64,000 nucleotides of DNA from an uncultured Candidatus Saccharibacteria bacterium (lineage in GTDB: Bacteria > Patescibacteriota > Saccharimonadia > Saccharimonadales > Saccharimonadaceae), in the NCBI GenBank assembly GCA_946222005.1, contig CAMIHP010000007.1, positions 15,524 to 79,523 of the forward strand. Reading direction: 5' to 3'. The position numbers and the translations under genes were made by a program. Under the pieces are notes generated by a model. That model was not told where the DNA came from and searched no databases. It was given only the letters and a program-made list of their open reading frames with translations. Of this stretch, positions 43,105-51,162 are shown in pieces; within the stretch, counting starts at the first letter, position 1, and each line of letters begins with the position of its first letter.

Positions 43105-43920
43105 CTACGACAACAACTGATGAATGCGCGACGTAATATGGAGCCGCGCTGCCCGAGCAGCTTTATGCCAGCCAACTGATGCAAAACGCTGAGCATAGCT
43201 ATTATATACTGCATCTTCTTCCGCAAAGCGCACGCCATCCTTTGACTTTTCTTTGCTTGAGAGCGACTGGGCAAAACGCCGGTATTGGAATGTCTCTGTC
43301 TGATCAAAAGCAAGCACTGCGCCATCAAGAATGAAGTCAAACACCAAGACAAGATCTTCTAGTATAGTATACGTCGCATCAAAGGAATACCGCTTGAGCG
43401 TCGCTGTCTTCCAGACAATCGATGGGAAGTAGAGCCAGTCGCCATGACTCAGAGATGTTGCGAGTTTTTCGCCCGAGTAAATACCTGATTTATGAGGTTG
43501 CAAAAATCGCTTAACACGGTCAACCAACGGGAGATATAGCTGCCCCTTATCATTAATCACTTGCACTCCTGGCTGATAAAAATCTGCCTCACCAATTGTC
43601 TGCAGTGCCACTGCTACGCACTCCGGCAAGAGCCGATCATCACACCCCATAATCATACAGTGCGGTGCCGTTACGTGCTGGACGGCAAAGTTGAAGTTAT
43701 TGGTAATGCCGAGGTTTTTCTTGTGTCGGATATAGGTGATGCGTGGGTCGGCGAGTTTTGTGTAATAATCGCGTGCTTCGGTCGATGGGTAGTGGTCATC
43801 AAGAATGGTCAGGTGCCAATCGTCGCTTGTCTGAGCCAAGACAGAGTCAACCGCCTCTTTAAGGAGAGTGAATTCGCCCCAGTAGGGGATGACGATATCG
43901 AGTGATTTATTTTTTGTCAT
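43105..43920 (-). CDS. Glycosyltransferase family 2
   Basis: Predicted GT-A sugar transferase of 271 residues starting MTKNKSLDIVIPYWGEFTLL. It contains LTILDDHYPS, HKKNLGITNNFNFAVQHV and the metal-motif region CMIMGCDDRLLPECV (DD), then an acceptor part with EDLVLVFDFILDG. The start used overlaps the end of the DUF2304 gene by 14 nt; a longer frame back to 44049 would read through that gene in an unlikely Ser-rich segment. It is the last gene of the GT2-DUF2304-GT2 operon on this strand. Confidence 0.82.
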   Translation of the reverse strand: MTKNKSLDIVIPYWGEFTLLKEAVDSVLAQTSDDWHLTILDDHYPSTEARDYYTKLADPRITYIRHKKNLGITNNFNFAVQHVTAPHCMIMGCDDRLLPECVAVALQTIGEADFYQPGVQVINDKGQLYLPLVDRVKRFLQPHKSGIYSGEKLATSLSHGDWLYFPSIVWKTATLKRYSFDATYTILEDLVLVFDFILDGAVLAFDQTETFQYRRFAQSLSSKEKSKDGVRFAEEDAVYNSYAQRFASVGWHKAARAARLHITSRIHQLLS

Positions 43921-44266
43921 GAGCCGAGAGTTTAATTGACAATTCTTGATGGAGGTCGCGCACGCGGCGTTCGTTTTGGTCGATCCGCTGGCGCTGCGTG
44001 TTGACGATGTAGAAGAGTAACACGATCGCTGTCGTCTGGACAATATCAAACAAGCTCAACTCCGACGAATCAAACGGTGGGTGGCCAATCGAAATATTAT
44101 ACAGCGGGAAGCAGCTCAGTAGCACTGCCATCACCACCAGCCACATTACCACCTGGTGGCGTAAGCGAGTGACGGTGATTTTATTTAGTTTGTATTGGGT
44201 GATGATGTTGACGAGTGCCAAAAGAATAATTGGCACATTGAGCAAGACAAGGGCAAGATATCTCAT
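43907..44266 (-). CDS. DUF2304-family small membrane protein
   Basis: A 119-residue protein with three hydrophobic segments (YLALVLLNVPIILLALVNII, VVMWLVVMAVLLSCFP, IVQTTAIVLLFYIVNTQ) and a charged, probably coiled C-terminus (QRQRIDQNERRVRDLHQEL). This is the DUF2304 layout. The family is commonly found beside DPM1-like GT2 enzymes and may organise the lipid-sugar intermediate in the membrane; the function is unproven. It overlaps the upstream GT2 by 4 nt and the downstream GT2 by 14 nt. Confidence 0.78.
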   Translation of the reverse strand: MRYLALVLLNVPIILLALVNIITQYKLNKITVTRLRHQVVMWLVVMAVLLSCFPLYNISIGHPPFDSSELSLFDIVQTTAIVLLFYIVNTQRQRIDQNERRVRDLHQELSIKLSAHDKK

Positions 44267-44982
44267 TCGAAGAGCTCCGTTAAGCGTTGTTTGAATAAGC
44301 GTTTGACGATATTGATGGCATTCCAGTTATTTTGGCCTTTGGCGCGGGAATAGTCGGTGTAGATTGCCTTGATTGGGTATTCGCCAATTGTCATCCCCGC
44401 TTGCTTGGCACGCCAGATCATCTCTGAGCAAAATTCGTAACCAGTTGACTTCCAGTCGAGGTTATCAATGGCGCGGCGCGAATAGATACGCAGGCCAGAC
44501 TGCGAGTCTGTTACATTGATACCAAACAAGAGCTTAGTGATCAAACTCAAACCTTTATTACCGAGCACCTTCGTCTTAGACATACCAGTGCTATCAATGA
44601 GACGACTACCGATAAGTAAATCAGCTTGGCGCTCATCGATCTGCGTAATGCCTGCCAACACATCCTCTGGTGCGTGCTGGCCATCGGCATCCATCGTGGC
44701 GGCAATGTCATATCCATGCTGTCGAGCATACGATAGACCAGTTAAGGTTGCGCCGCCCGCACCAGAGTTAAGGATATGATCGATCGTAATGGCGCCGCCT
44801 TTTTTGGCTTGAGTGAGCGTGTCGTCCTTCGATCCATCATTGACTAGCACGACATCAATTGTATAGCCAGCCGCCTTGGCTTTGGCAAAGACTCGCTTGG
44901 ATTGTTTGATCACGTCCTTGATGACCGTCGCTTCGTTGTAGGCTGGGACGATCACACACACTGTCTTAGTATTCGTTTTCAT
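44263..44982 (-). CDS. DPM1-like glycosyltransferase family 2
   Basis: Predicted polyprenyl-phosphate sugar transferase without membrane segments, 239 residues. Motifs: VIVPAYNEATVIKDV, VVLVNDGSKDDTL, AATMDADGQHAPEDVL (DAD metal site), LIGSRLIDSTGMS and DSQSGLRIYSRRAI. The SQSGLR element is typical for dolichol-phosphate-mannose-synthase-like bacterial enzymes. TATAAT on the reverse strand ends 9 nt before ATG 44982, so the leader is about 3 nt. Confidence 0.9.
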   Translation of the reverse strand: MKTNTKTVCVIVPAYNEATVIKDVIKQSKRVFAKAKAAGYTIDVVLVNDGSKDDTLTQAKKGGAITIDHILNSGAGGATLTGLSYARQHGYDIAATMDADGQHAPEDVLAGITQIDERQADLLIGSRLIDSTGMSKTKVLGNKGLSLITKLLFGINVTDSQSGLRIYSRRAIDNLDWKSTGYEFCSEMIWRAKQAGMTIGEYPIKAIYTDYSRAKGQNNWNAINIVKRLFKQRLTELFE

Positions 44983-44991
44983 ATTGGTATT

Positions 44992-44997
44992 ATTATA
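44992..44997 (-). promoter_or_regulatory. -10 box of the DPM1-like/DUF2304 operon, abutting the rmlA stop
   Basis: TATAAT on the reverse strand directly follows the rmlA stop codon and lies 9 nt before ATG 44982. Separate transcription from rmlA is therefore possible despite the 15-nt gap. Confidence 0.5.
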
Positions 44998-45849
44998 CTA
45001 CGCCGAGAGGTAATTTCCGTAGCCTGATTTTTTTAACGGTGCAGCAAGTTCGGCAAGCTGCTCGTCGGTGATCCAGCCATTGGTGTGCGCAGTCTTTTCG
45101 GGGCTGCCAACGACTTGGCCGGTGCGATTCTGTACAACGCGCACAAAGTCCTCAGCATCGGTCAGGCTGCTAATCGTCCCGGTGTCGAGCCATACATCGC
45201 CGTTGTCTAGTGTCTGGACCTTCAGTTTGCCGCGACGCAGATACTCAGCGTTCACAGAGGTAATTTCTAACTCGCCACGGTCGCTTGGCTGGACATTCTT
45301 CGCAATTTCTACCACATCATTGTCGTAGAAATAGAGTCCTACCACTGCGAAGTTCGACTTAGGTTGGGCGGGCTTTTCTTCAATCGACACCGCATGATTG
45401 TTATCATCAAAAGCTACAACGCCATACCGCTCTGGGTCAGATACTTTGTAAGCAAAGACCACGCCGCCGTCTGGGTCAGTGCAGGCACGCAGCGAGTCAT
45501 CGAGCGCTGCGCCGTAGAAGATATTGTCACCCAAGACGAGCGCCACCTTGTCGTTACCAATAAATTCCTCACCAATGATAAATGCCTGCGCCAAGCCGTC
45601 AGGGCTGGGCTGAATGGCATATTGCAGATTGATACCCCACTGCGCACCATCACCAAGCAAGCGCTGGAAGCCTGCTTGATCAGCTGGGGTAGTGATGATG
45701 AGAATGTCGCGAATCCCTGCTTGCATCAGCGTAGTGAGGGGGTAATAGATCATTGGCTTATCATAGATGGGCATCAGCTGTTTGCTAATTGCTTTAGTAA
45801 TCGGCCACAGGCGCGAGCCCGAACCACCTGCCAAAATAATACCTTTCAT
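44998..45849 (-). CDS. rmlA: Glucose-1-phosphate thymidylyltransferase
   Basis: First enzyme of dTDP-L-rhamnose synthesis: dTTP plus glucose-1-phosphate gives dTDP-glucose. The 283-residue protein has the signature GIILAGGSGSRLWPIT at the N-terminus, SKQLMPIYDKPMIYYPL, VLGDNIFYG and VSIEEKPAQPKSNFAVVGLYFYD, all standard RmlA motifs. CTTTATCTGG-TATGAT supplies a promoter candidate (box 45882-45887). AAAGGAG (45858-45864) sits 8 nt before ATG 45849. It is transcribed apart from the rmlB operon. Confidence 0.95.
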   Translation of the reverse strand: MKGIILAGGSGSRLWPITKAISKQLMPIYDKPMIYYPLTTLMQAGIRDILIITTPADQAGFQRLLGDGAQWGINLQYAIQPSPDGLAQAFIIGEEFIGNDKVALVLGDNIFYGAALDDSLRACTDPDGGVVFAYKVSDPERYGVVAFDDNNHAVSIEEKPAQPKSNFAVVGLYFYDNDVVEIAKNVQPSDRGELEITSVNAEYLRRGKLKVQTLDNGDVWLDTGTISSLTDAEDFVRVVQNRTGQVVGSPEKTAHTNGWITDEQLAELAAPLKKSGYGNYLSA

Positions 45850-46024
45850 ACGTAAAACTCCTTTGTTCTAACTATATACTTATCATACCAGATAAAGTAA
45901 TAGTACCATAATACCGAAGATAATGGGAATATATAACAGTGTACGAAAGGGTCAGTCACTCGAGGCAATGCACGAAGTTAAACAAAATTATTCACGTCGT
46001 AAGATGATAACCTAAAGCTATGAC

Positions 46025-46043
46025 AAGTAGCCAAGGGCTACTT
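46025..46043 (-). terminator. Hairpin at the end of the rml operon
   Basis: Eight-bp stem AAGTAGCC / GGCTACTT with a 3-nt loop, immediately after the rmlD stop codon. No T-run follows on the reverse strand, so it is a weak terminator or an RNA-stabilising stem. Confidence 0.4.
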
Positions 46044-46900
46044 TAATGAGTATGTAGAGCGACATATTCGCGTAGTGCCTCGCGCCAGTCTTGGCTGACA
46101 AAGCCAGTCGCATGAAGTTTATCAAGACTGAGGTCACTATTGAGCGGCCGTGGTGCGACGCCGGGCTTATTAGCAAAATACTCGGCGGTGGTTGTATCTG
46201 TTACTGGTAAGTCATCACGCCCTGCCAGGGCAAAGATCTGCCGCGTGATGTCTGCCCAGCTTACCAGTGGACCACTATTTGTTACATTGTAGGTACCGTA
46301 TGGTGCCTTGTTCTCTACTAAGTAGTTAATCGCCCGTGCAATCTCTGGCGTGAAGCTTAGGCGGCCGATTTGGTCTGCTACCACTGTTGGTGCGATATTT
46401 TTTGCGGCCAAGCCGAGCATCGTTGTCACGAAGTTTTTACCGTCGCCGATCACCCAGCTAGTGCGGATAATATAGTGCCGTGGCGTGGTGCTCACGGCAA
46501 TGTCGCCTGCTGCTTTGGATGCACCATAGACACTTAAAGGGCTAAATAGCTCATCTTCGGTATGTGGTGCTGTCTCACCATCAAAAACATAATCGCTCGA
46601 CACATGAACCAAGGTAATGTCTCGCTCAGCGCAAATACGAGCAAGCTGTCCCACCGCTTGGGCATTGATGCGCCAGGCTGCTGCGCGGCCTTCGGCTGTT
46701 TCTGCGCCGTCAACATTGGTATAAGCAGCAGTGTTGATGACTGTCTTAATACCAGACCAGTCGAAGGTTGCAATAGCTGCTGCGTTGCAGAGGTCGAGCT
46801 CATTATGCCCAACCGCTCGAGCACTAGGGTATTGCTGCTGCATTGCTTTGGCCAACTGCCCGTTGGCACCAATGATGAGGGTAGAGGTGTGATCTGTCAT
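46043..46900 (-). CDS. rmlD: dTDP-4-dehydrorhamnose reductase
   Basis: Last enzyme of dTDP-L-rhamnose synthesis; reduces the 4-keto group with NAD(P)H. The 285-residue protein has IIGANGQLAKAM as the cofactor loop, LVHVSSDYVFDGE and the catalytic VYGASKAAGD (YxxxK). It sits 17 nt after rmlC in the operon rmlB-nudix-rmlC-rmlD, so this is the likely pathway copy, in contrast to the paralogue at 40819. AAGGAAG precedes ATG 46900. Confidence 0.93.
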   Translation of the reverse strand: MTDHTSTLIIGANGQLAKAMQQQYPSARAVGHNELDLCNAAAIATFDWSGIKTVINTAAYTNVDGAETAEGRAAAWRINAQAVGQLARICAERDITLVHVSSDYVFDGETAPHTEDELFSPLSVYGASKAAGDIAVSTTPRHYIIRTSWVIGDGKNFVTTMLGLAAKNIAPTVVADQIGRLSFTPEIARAINYLVENKAPYGTYNVTNSGPLVSWADITRQIFALAGRDDLPVTDTTTAEYFANKPGVAPRPLNSDLSLDKLHATGFVSQDWREALREYVALHTH

Positions 46901-46917
46901 ACAAGCTTCCTTTCGTC

Positions 46918-47487
46918 TTATAGTTCCATTGGCTGTACGTCGCGCAGGAGGGGGTGCGCAGCATCTTTGTCAGAGATGATCGCCTGATCTTTGCCGAGTG
47001 GCCACGCAATATCCAGCGCTGGATCAAAGAGATTAACAAAGGTATACTGCGCATCTGGTGACCAATGGGCGTCAACCAGGTAGGTATATGCCACATTATC
47101 GTCCAGTGTCTGGTAGCCATTTGCCACGCCCTTGGGTACAAACACCGCTGTGCCAGGATTAATTTCTACAGAGAATGTGCGGCCAAAGGTTGGGCCTTGG
47201 CGCACATCACACCATGCACCGAACACGCGGCCATTCGCAGTACTAATGAACTTGTTCCAGGGCTCGGCGTGTAGCCCACGTGTTGCACCAGCTTTGTCAT
47301 TAAAGCTGATATTGTTTTGTACAATGGTAAAGGCAGGTAGCCCCAGTGCTTCCATCTTCTCTTTCTGGTAATTTTCTTTGAACCACCCGCGGTTGTCACC
47401 ATGGACGGACAGCTTGATGACGAATAGCCCTGGAATTGGCGATTCAGTCACGGTAAGGTCGTTGTAGGTTGATGGGTCAAAATTCAT
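46918..47487 (-). CDS. rmlC: dTDP-4-dehydrorhamnose 3,5-epimerase
   Basis: Third enzyme of the dTDP-rhamnose route; epimerises C3 and C5 of the 4-keto sugar. The 189-residue cupin has the RGLHAEPWNKFIS pattern carrying the catalytic histidine, NRGWFKENYQKE for substrate contacts, and VFVPKGVANGYQTLDDNVAYTYLV with the active-site Tyr. ATG 47487 is chosen because AAAGGAG lies 5-6 nt upstream; a frame beginning 6 codons earlier would place that ribosome site inside the gene. The start overlaps the nudix stop as ATGA. Confidence 0.92.
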   Translation of the reverse strand: MNFDPSTYNDLTVTESPIPGLFVIKLSVHGDNRGWFKENYQKEKMEALGLPAFTIVQNNISFNDKAGATRGLHAEPWNKFISTANGRVFGAWCDVRQGPTFGRTFSVEINPGTAVFVPKGVANGYQTLDDNVAYTYLVDAHWSPDAQYTFVNLFDPALDIAWPLGKDQAIISDKDAAHPLLRDVQPMEL

Positions 47488-48032
47488 GCGTTCTCCTTTC
47501 GCCATATATGATAATAATGGAGGCCAGCTAATGTCTGGCAGTCGTTAATATCACCTTGGGTAATAAGCTGGTCGATCTCCTCATTGGTGAAGAATCGCAT
47601 ATCGCTAAATACTTCATCTGATTGTTCTTTGTTGCCGCCAAAAGACAGGTCTCGTGCCAAGCACACCGCCATTTTCTCTGTCATTAGGCCGTTGCATACA
47701 TATGCTTCACCGAGCTTCTCCCACGACTGGGCAACAATACCGGTCTCTTCCTCTAGTTCGCGCTTGGAGGCGGTGAGCAGATCCTCGCCATCACCGCCAC
47801 CACCGGGCAATTCCCAGCCAAAGCTCTGCGAGGGGTAGCGGAAGCCACGCACCAGGTAGATGCGCTCATGCTCGTCGACAGCGATGACCATACACGAGTT
47901 TCGCGACTCCATATAGCCATATACCCCCAGATTGCCTGCGTGGTCGCGTGTTTGGTCTTCGTGGATGGTGATCCAGGGGTTTTGGTAGGCGATTTTGCTA
48001 CTCACGCGAGTTTTGCTGGGGGCATCGGGCAT
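47484..48032 (-). CDS. NUDIX hydrolase (ADP-ribose-pyrophosphatase-like)
   Basis: Predicted pyrophosphohydrolase of nucleoside diphosphates linked to another group. The 182-residue protein has a complete Nudix box near residues 76-98, G(x5)E(x7)REL(x)EE(x)GI, preceded by ELPGG as in ADP-sugar pyrophosphatases. It is embedded between rmlB (3-nt gap) and rmlC (4-nt overlap), so it is made together with the dTDP-rhamnose enzymes. It could clear or tune a nucleotide-sugar pool (inference); the substrate is not deducible. Confidence 0.88.
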   Translation of the reverse strand: MPDAPSKTRVSSKIAYQNPWITIHEDQTRDHAGNLGVYGYMESRNSCMVIAVDEHERIYLVRGFRYPSQSFGWELPGGGGDGEDLLTASKRELEEETGIVAQSWEKLGEAYVCNGLMTEKMAVCLARDLSFGGNKEQSDEVFSDMRFFTNEEIDQLITQGDINDCQTLAGLHYYHIWRKENA

Positions 48033-48035
48033 TGG

Positions 48036-49046
48036 TTATTGTCCTTGCTTCGCGTAGGTTGCTTCTACAGCGGCTTTTTGGGCTTGCCACCAGTCGCGGT
48101 TGGTAGTGTACCACTCAATGGTTTGGCGCAGGCCGTTGGCCATGCCATCTTGGTCGGTATATTGTGGCTGCCAGCCAAGCTCGCGGCGCAGCTTGCTCGA
48201 GTCCATCGCATAGCGCATGTCGTGGCCGGGGCGATCGTTGACATGCTCGTACCAGTCCTTACCTTTGCCCATTAAGTCGCAGATCATCTCAATCACTGCT
48301 TTGTTATTGACGTGGTCGTTGTCTGCACCAATGATGTAGGTGTCACCCAGCGTGCCTTTCTCGAGAATTAAATGCACCGCTGAGTTGTGGTCATCGACAT
48401 GGATCCAGTCGCGTACCTGCTCGCCCGTGCCATAGAGCTTTGGTTTGATGTCACTTAGGATGTTAGTGATTTGCCGCGGGATAAATTTCTCGATGTGTTG
48501 GCGGGGGCCGTAGTTGTTGGAGCAGTTGCTAATCGTTGCCTTCACACCAAAGCTGCGAATCCAGGCGCGCACCAGCATGTCGCTCGACGCCTTCGTGCTC
48601 GAGTAGGGACTAGATGGGTTGTATGGTGTTTCCTCAGTAAAGCGGTTTGGATCGTCAAGCGCTAGATCGCCAAACACTTCATCGGTACTAATGTGATGGA
48701 GGCGCTTGTTGTGGTTACGCACTGCTTGCAAGATAGTGTACGTGCCATACACGTTGGTGTCGAGGAAAGGCTTTGGGTCGCGCAGTGAGTTATCGTTATG
48801 ACTCTCCGCCGCAAAGTGAACAACGATATCCGTCTCGGCAATCAAGCGATCCATCAGCTCGGCATCGCAAATGTCGCCCTGTACGAAGGTAATCTGCTCG
48901 CGCACTCCATCAACGTTGTGCGGGTTCGCAGCATATGTCATCTTATCGACGACAGTGATTTCATATTCCGGCTTGTGATGAACGGTATAATGCACGAAGT
49001 TCGAGCCAATGAACCCCGCACCACCGGTGATAAGCAGTTTTGTCAT
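48036..49046 (-). CDS. rmlB: dTDP-glucose 4,6-dehydratase
   Basis: Second enzyme of the dTDP-L-rhamnose route. The 336-residue protein starts MTKLLITGGAGFIGSNFVHY (NAD-binding GGxGxxG). It contains HFAAESHNDNSL, HHISTDEVFGDL with the catalytic TDE, the YSSTKASSD YxxxK motif and NNYGPRQHIEKFIPR. ATG 49046 is fixed by TATAAT on the reverse strand ending exactly 6 nt upstream, which puts initiation on the A of the ATG. The open frame extending back to 49355 runs into the divergent nucleotidyltransferase gene and is not used. Confidence 0.95.
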   Translation of the reverse strand: MTKLLITGGAGFIGSNFVHYTVHHKPEYEITVVDKMTYAANPHNVDGVREQITFVQGDICDAELMDRLIAETDIVVHFAAESHNDNSLRDPKPFLDTNVYGTYTILQAVRNHNKRLHHISTDEVFGDLALDDPNRFTEETPYNPSSPYSSTKASSDMLVRAWIRSFGVKATISNCSNNYGPRQHIEKFIPRQITNILSDIKPKLYGTGEQVRDWIHVDDHNSAVHLILEKGTLGDTYIIGADNDHVNNKAVIEMICDLMGKGKDWYEHVNDRPGHDMRYAMDSSKLRRELGWQPQYTDQDGMANGLRQTIEWYTTNRDWWQAQKAAVEATYAKQGQ

Positions 49047-49052
49047 AGCTGT

Positions 49053-49058
49053 ATTATA
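49053..49058 (-). promoter_or_regulatory. -10 box of the rmlB-nudix-rmlC-rmlD operon
   Basis: TATAAT on the reverse strand, 6 nt before ATG 49046; predicted leader of zero. Confidence 0.65.
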
Positions 49059-49100
49059 GCGTGAAATAGGGGACGGTGTCGAGATATACAAGAGTAATGG

Positions 49101-49106
49101 TATAAT
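49101..49106 (+). promoter_or_regulatory. Extended -10 promoter of the nucleotidyltransferase gene
   Basis: TGG followed by TATAAT. The leader of about 42 nt carries AAGGAG ahead of ATG 49155. Confidence 0.6.
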
Positions 49107-49154
49107 ATAGCAACAGAAGCTTTCTAACGATAAACAACAAGGAGATAGTAATAA

Positions 49155-49586
49155 ATGCGAGTAGTAATTGTCAGTGGTTATTTTAACCCGCTCCATGGTG
49201 GGCATATCGATATGATCGAAGCAGCTGCCGCGATGGGCGACAAGCTTATTGTTATTGTCAATAATGACAAACAGCAGTTGCTGAAAAAAGGCAAAATTAT
49301 CCTCAACGAAAGCAATCGCCTGCGTCTCATGCGCGCCCTCAAAGGTGTTGACCAAGTGATTCTATCAATCGACGAAGACCCCACGCAAATCAAATCACTC
49401 GAGATGGTTGCTGGCCAATATCCTGGCGACCAGCTCATCTTTGCCAACGGTGGTGATCGTGACACGGAAAAGGCTATTCCTGAAGCAGAAGTGTGTAAAA
49501 AGTACAACATAGAAATGCGCTTCGACGCCGGCGAAGGCAAACCAGATTCCTCAACCCGGATCAACCAAGCGACTGGCCAAGAGTAG
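49155..49586 (+). CDS. Cytidylyltransferase-like nucleotidyltransferase (TagD/RfaE2 type)
   Basis: Predicted enzyme that joins a nucleotide to a phosphorylated sugar or polyol. The 143-residue protein begins MRVVIVSGYFNPLHGGHIDM, with the family HxGH motif at His14-His17, and has FANGGDRDTEKAIPE near 97-111, where related enzymes carry their second motif. Closest family types are glycerol-3-phosphate cytidylyltransferase and the ADP-heptose RfaE C-terminal domain. The usual ISSTxxR end motif appears as SSTRINQ. It is divergent from rmlB and has a proper ribosome site and terminator. Confidence 0.82.
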   Translation: MRVVIVSGYFNPLHGGHIDMIEAAAAMGDKLIVIVNNDKQQLLKKGKIILNESNRLRLMRALKGVDQVILSIDEDPTQIKSLEMVAGQYPGDQLIFANGGDRDTEKAIPEAEVCKKYNIEMRFDAGEGKPDSSTRINQATGQE

Positions 49587-49623
49587 GATTGCTCAAGTAA
49601 GTTAACTTTGCTATTTGCGTTAC

Positions 49624-49650
49624 AAACAGCCCATAGATAGTGGGCTGTTT
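49624..49650 (+). terminator. Intrinsic terminator after the nucleotidyltransferase gene
   Basis: Ten-bp perfect stem AAACAGCCCA / TGGGCTGTTT with a 7-nt loop and a following TTGTTT. Confidence 0.85.
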
Positions 49651-49804
49651 TTGTTTCCGCAGGTTTACATTTGGCAGACGAGAATAGTCTGAATACATTT
49701 ATTGTTCACATGAGAAACATATATTGTTTAATAAGTCTATACCTGAACAGCAAAATTATGGTGTGAACAAATAATATGTTCAAAATGAATGTATATCTAT
49801 ACTA

Positions 49805-49833
49805 TTCATTGCAAAATACCCACTAGGGGTATT
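49805..49833. repeat. Palindromic element, half-diverged copy of the 63340 palindrome
   Basis: TTCATTGCAAAATACCC is identical over 17 nt to the left arm of the perfect palindrome at 63340-63380. The right side, GGGGTATT, matches the inner part of the other arm and then diverges. On the reverse strand AATACCC(CTAGT)GGGTATTTT forms a hairpin with T-tail 9 nt after the galE stop, so it can also act as the galE terminator. Confidence 0.65.
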
Positions 49834-49841
49834 ATCTAAAC

Positions 49842-50864
49842 TTAACTCTTATACCCATTTGGGTTATGAGATTGCCAGCGCCAGGAGTCTTCACAGGCTT
49901 GCTCGATGGACAGTTTTGCCTGCCAATCAAGCTCTTGCTGTGCCTTGCTGCAGTCGGCATAGCAGGCTGCAATATCACCAGCCCGGCGTGGTTTTATCTC
50001 GTATGGGATGTCATGTTTGCATGCTTTGCCAAAGGCGCTAATGATCTCCAAAACAGAGGTACCATGGCCAGTGCCAAGGTTATAGGTGTGCTCACCTGGC
50101 TGCATGTGTGATAGGGCAGCCACATGCCCTTTAGCGAGGTCGACAACGTGAATGTAGTCGCGCACACCAGTACCGTCAGGCGTGTCGTAGTTATCACCAA
50201 ATACACCAACGCTTTGCAATTTTCCAACCGCAACTTGTGCAACGTAAGGCAAGAGATTATTAGGAATGCCATTTGGATCTTCGCCAATCATACCTGATAT
50301 ATGCGCACCAATCGGATTAAAGTAGCGCAAGATGGTCGCTTGGAAGTAGGGGTGAGCCGTGCAATAGTCACGAATGATCTGTTCGATCATATATTTCGTC
50401 CAGCCGTATGGATTAGTAATGCCGGTGCCAATGCGTGATGATTCAGTGAGAGGTAGTGATTCTGGTGTGCCATAGACCGTCGCAGAGCTCGAGAATACAA
50501 GCTGCTGCACTCTATGTTGTCGCATTGCAGCTAAGAGGGTGAGGGTTGAGCTAAGATTGCAGTCATAGTATTCCAGCGGTTTCTCAACCGACTCACCAAC
50601 TGCCTTGAGTCCAGCAAAGTGAATGACAGCACTGATATCATGCTTAGTAAAAATCGCATCGAGTGCTGATCGGTCGCGCACATCTGCCTTGACGAAGGGG
50701 ATGGCTGTACCGGTAATTGTTTCGACACGTCGCAGGCTTTCGTGGCTTGCATTGGCAAGGTTGTCAATAACGACGACGCCAAATCCTGCCGCAATAAGCT
50801 CGATAATGGTGTGGCTGCCAATATATCCAGCGCCACCAGTGACTAAAATCGTTTCTCTACTCAT
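49842..50864 (-). CDS. galE: UDP-glucose 4-epimerase
   Basis: Interconverts UDP-glucose and UDP-galactose (or the N-acetyl forms) with bound NAD. The 340-residue protein starts with ILVTGGAGYIGSHTIIEL and has HFAGLKAVGESVEKPLEYY, SSSATVYGTPE, the catalytic YGWTKYMIE, and LRYFNPIGAHISGMIGEDPNGIPNNL, the full GalE set. TATACT on the reverse strand ends 7 nt before ATG 50864, predicting a leader of about 1 nt. It stands as a single gene, presumably supplying Gal units to the surface glycan. Confidence 0.94.
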   Translation of the reverse strand: MSRETILVTGGAGYIGSHTIIELIAAGFGVVVIDNLANASHESLRRVETITGTAIPFVKADVRDRSALDAIFTKHDISAVIHFAGLKAVGESVEKPLEYYDCNLSSTLTLLAAMRQHRVQQLVFSSSATVYGTPESLPLTESSRIGTGITNPYGWTKYMIEQIIRDYCTAHPYFQATILRYFNPIGAHISGMIGEDPNGIPNNLLPYVAQVAVGKLQSVGVFGDNYDTPDGTGVRDYIHVVDLAKGHVAALSHMQPGEHTYNLGTGHGTSVLEIISAFGKACKHDIPYEIKPRRAGDIAACYADCSKAQQELDWQAKLSIEQACEDSWRWQSHNPNGYKS

Positions 50865-50871
50865 ACCACTC

Positions 50872-50877
50872 AGTATA
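50872..50877 (-). promoter_or_regulatory. -10 box of galE
   Basis: TATACT on the reverse strand, 7 nt before the start; predicted leader of about 1 nt. Confidence 0.5.
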
Positions 50878-51135
50878 CCCCTTCGTCGAAAAAATGTCGA
50901 ACATATCGTGTTATCTTCGTCTATAAGTATGTGTATATCGGCTTAATATTATAGCTGAAGGTGGGCGCTACACTTGGTCTTATATTTTGCCACCTTTTCT
51001 CTAACTTCTTATACTCAAAGTACTATTGATGTAAAAATAGCATCATGTAGTAACAGAGAAAAATCATTGTAATTTTTACATTCTTGCAAAATTATTTAAA
51101 AATGAGAGTACACTAGAAGGCAAAGACCAAAGCGC

Positions 51136-51141
51136 TATAAT
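51136..51141 (+). promoter_or_regulatory. -10 box of glmS
   Basis: TATAAT 21 nt before ATG 51163. The short leader contains GAGGAAAGGA as ribosome site. It is too short to hold a glmS ribozyme. Confidence 0.6.
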
Positions 51142-51162
51142 ACAAGAGGAAAGGAAAAACCT

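Noticed and set aside
50896..50920. Gram-positive SOS box (CGAAC...GTTCG-like) upstream of glmS
   Set aside because: Only one half-site (CGAAC) matches; the second half reads CGTGT and symmetry fails.
51101..51162. glmS ribozyme/riboswitch
   Set aside because: The leader after the -10 box is about 15 nt, too short for the ribozyme.
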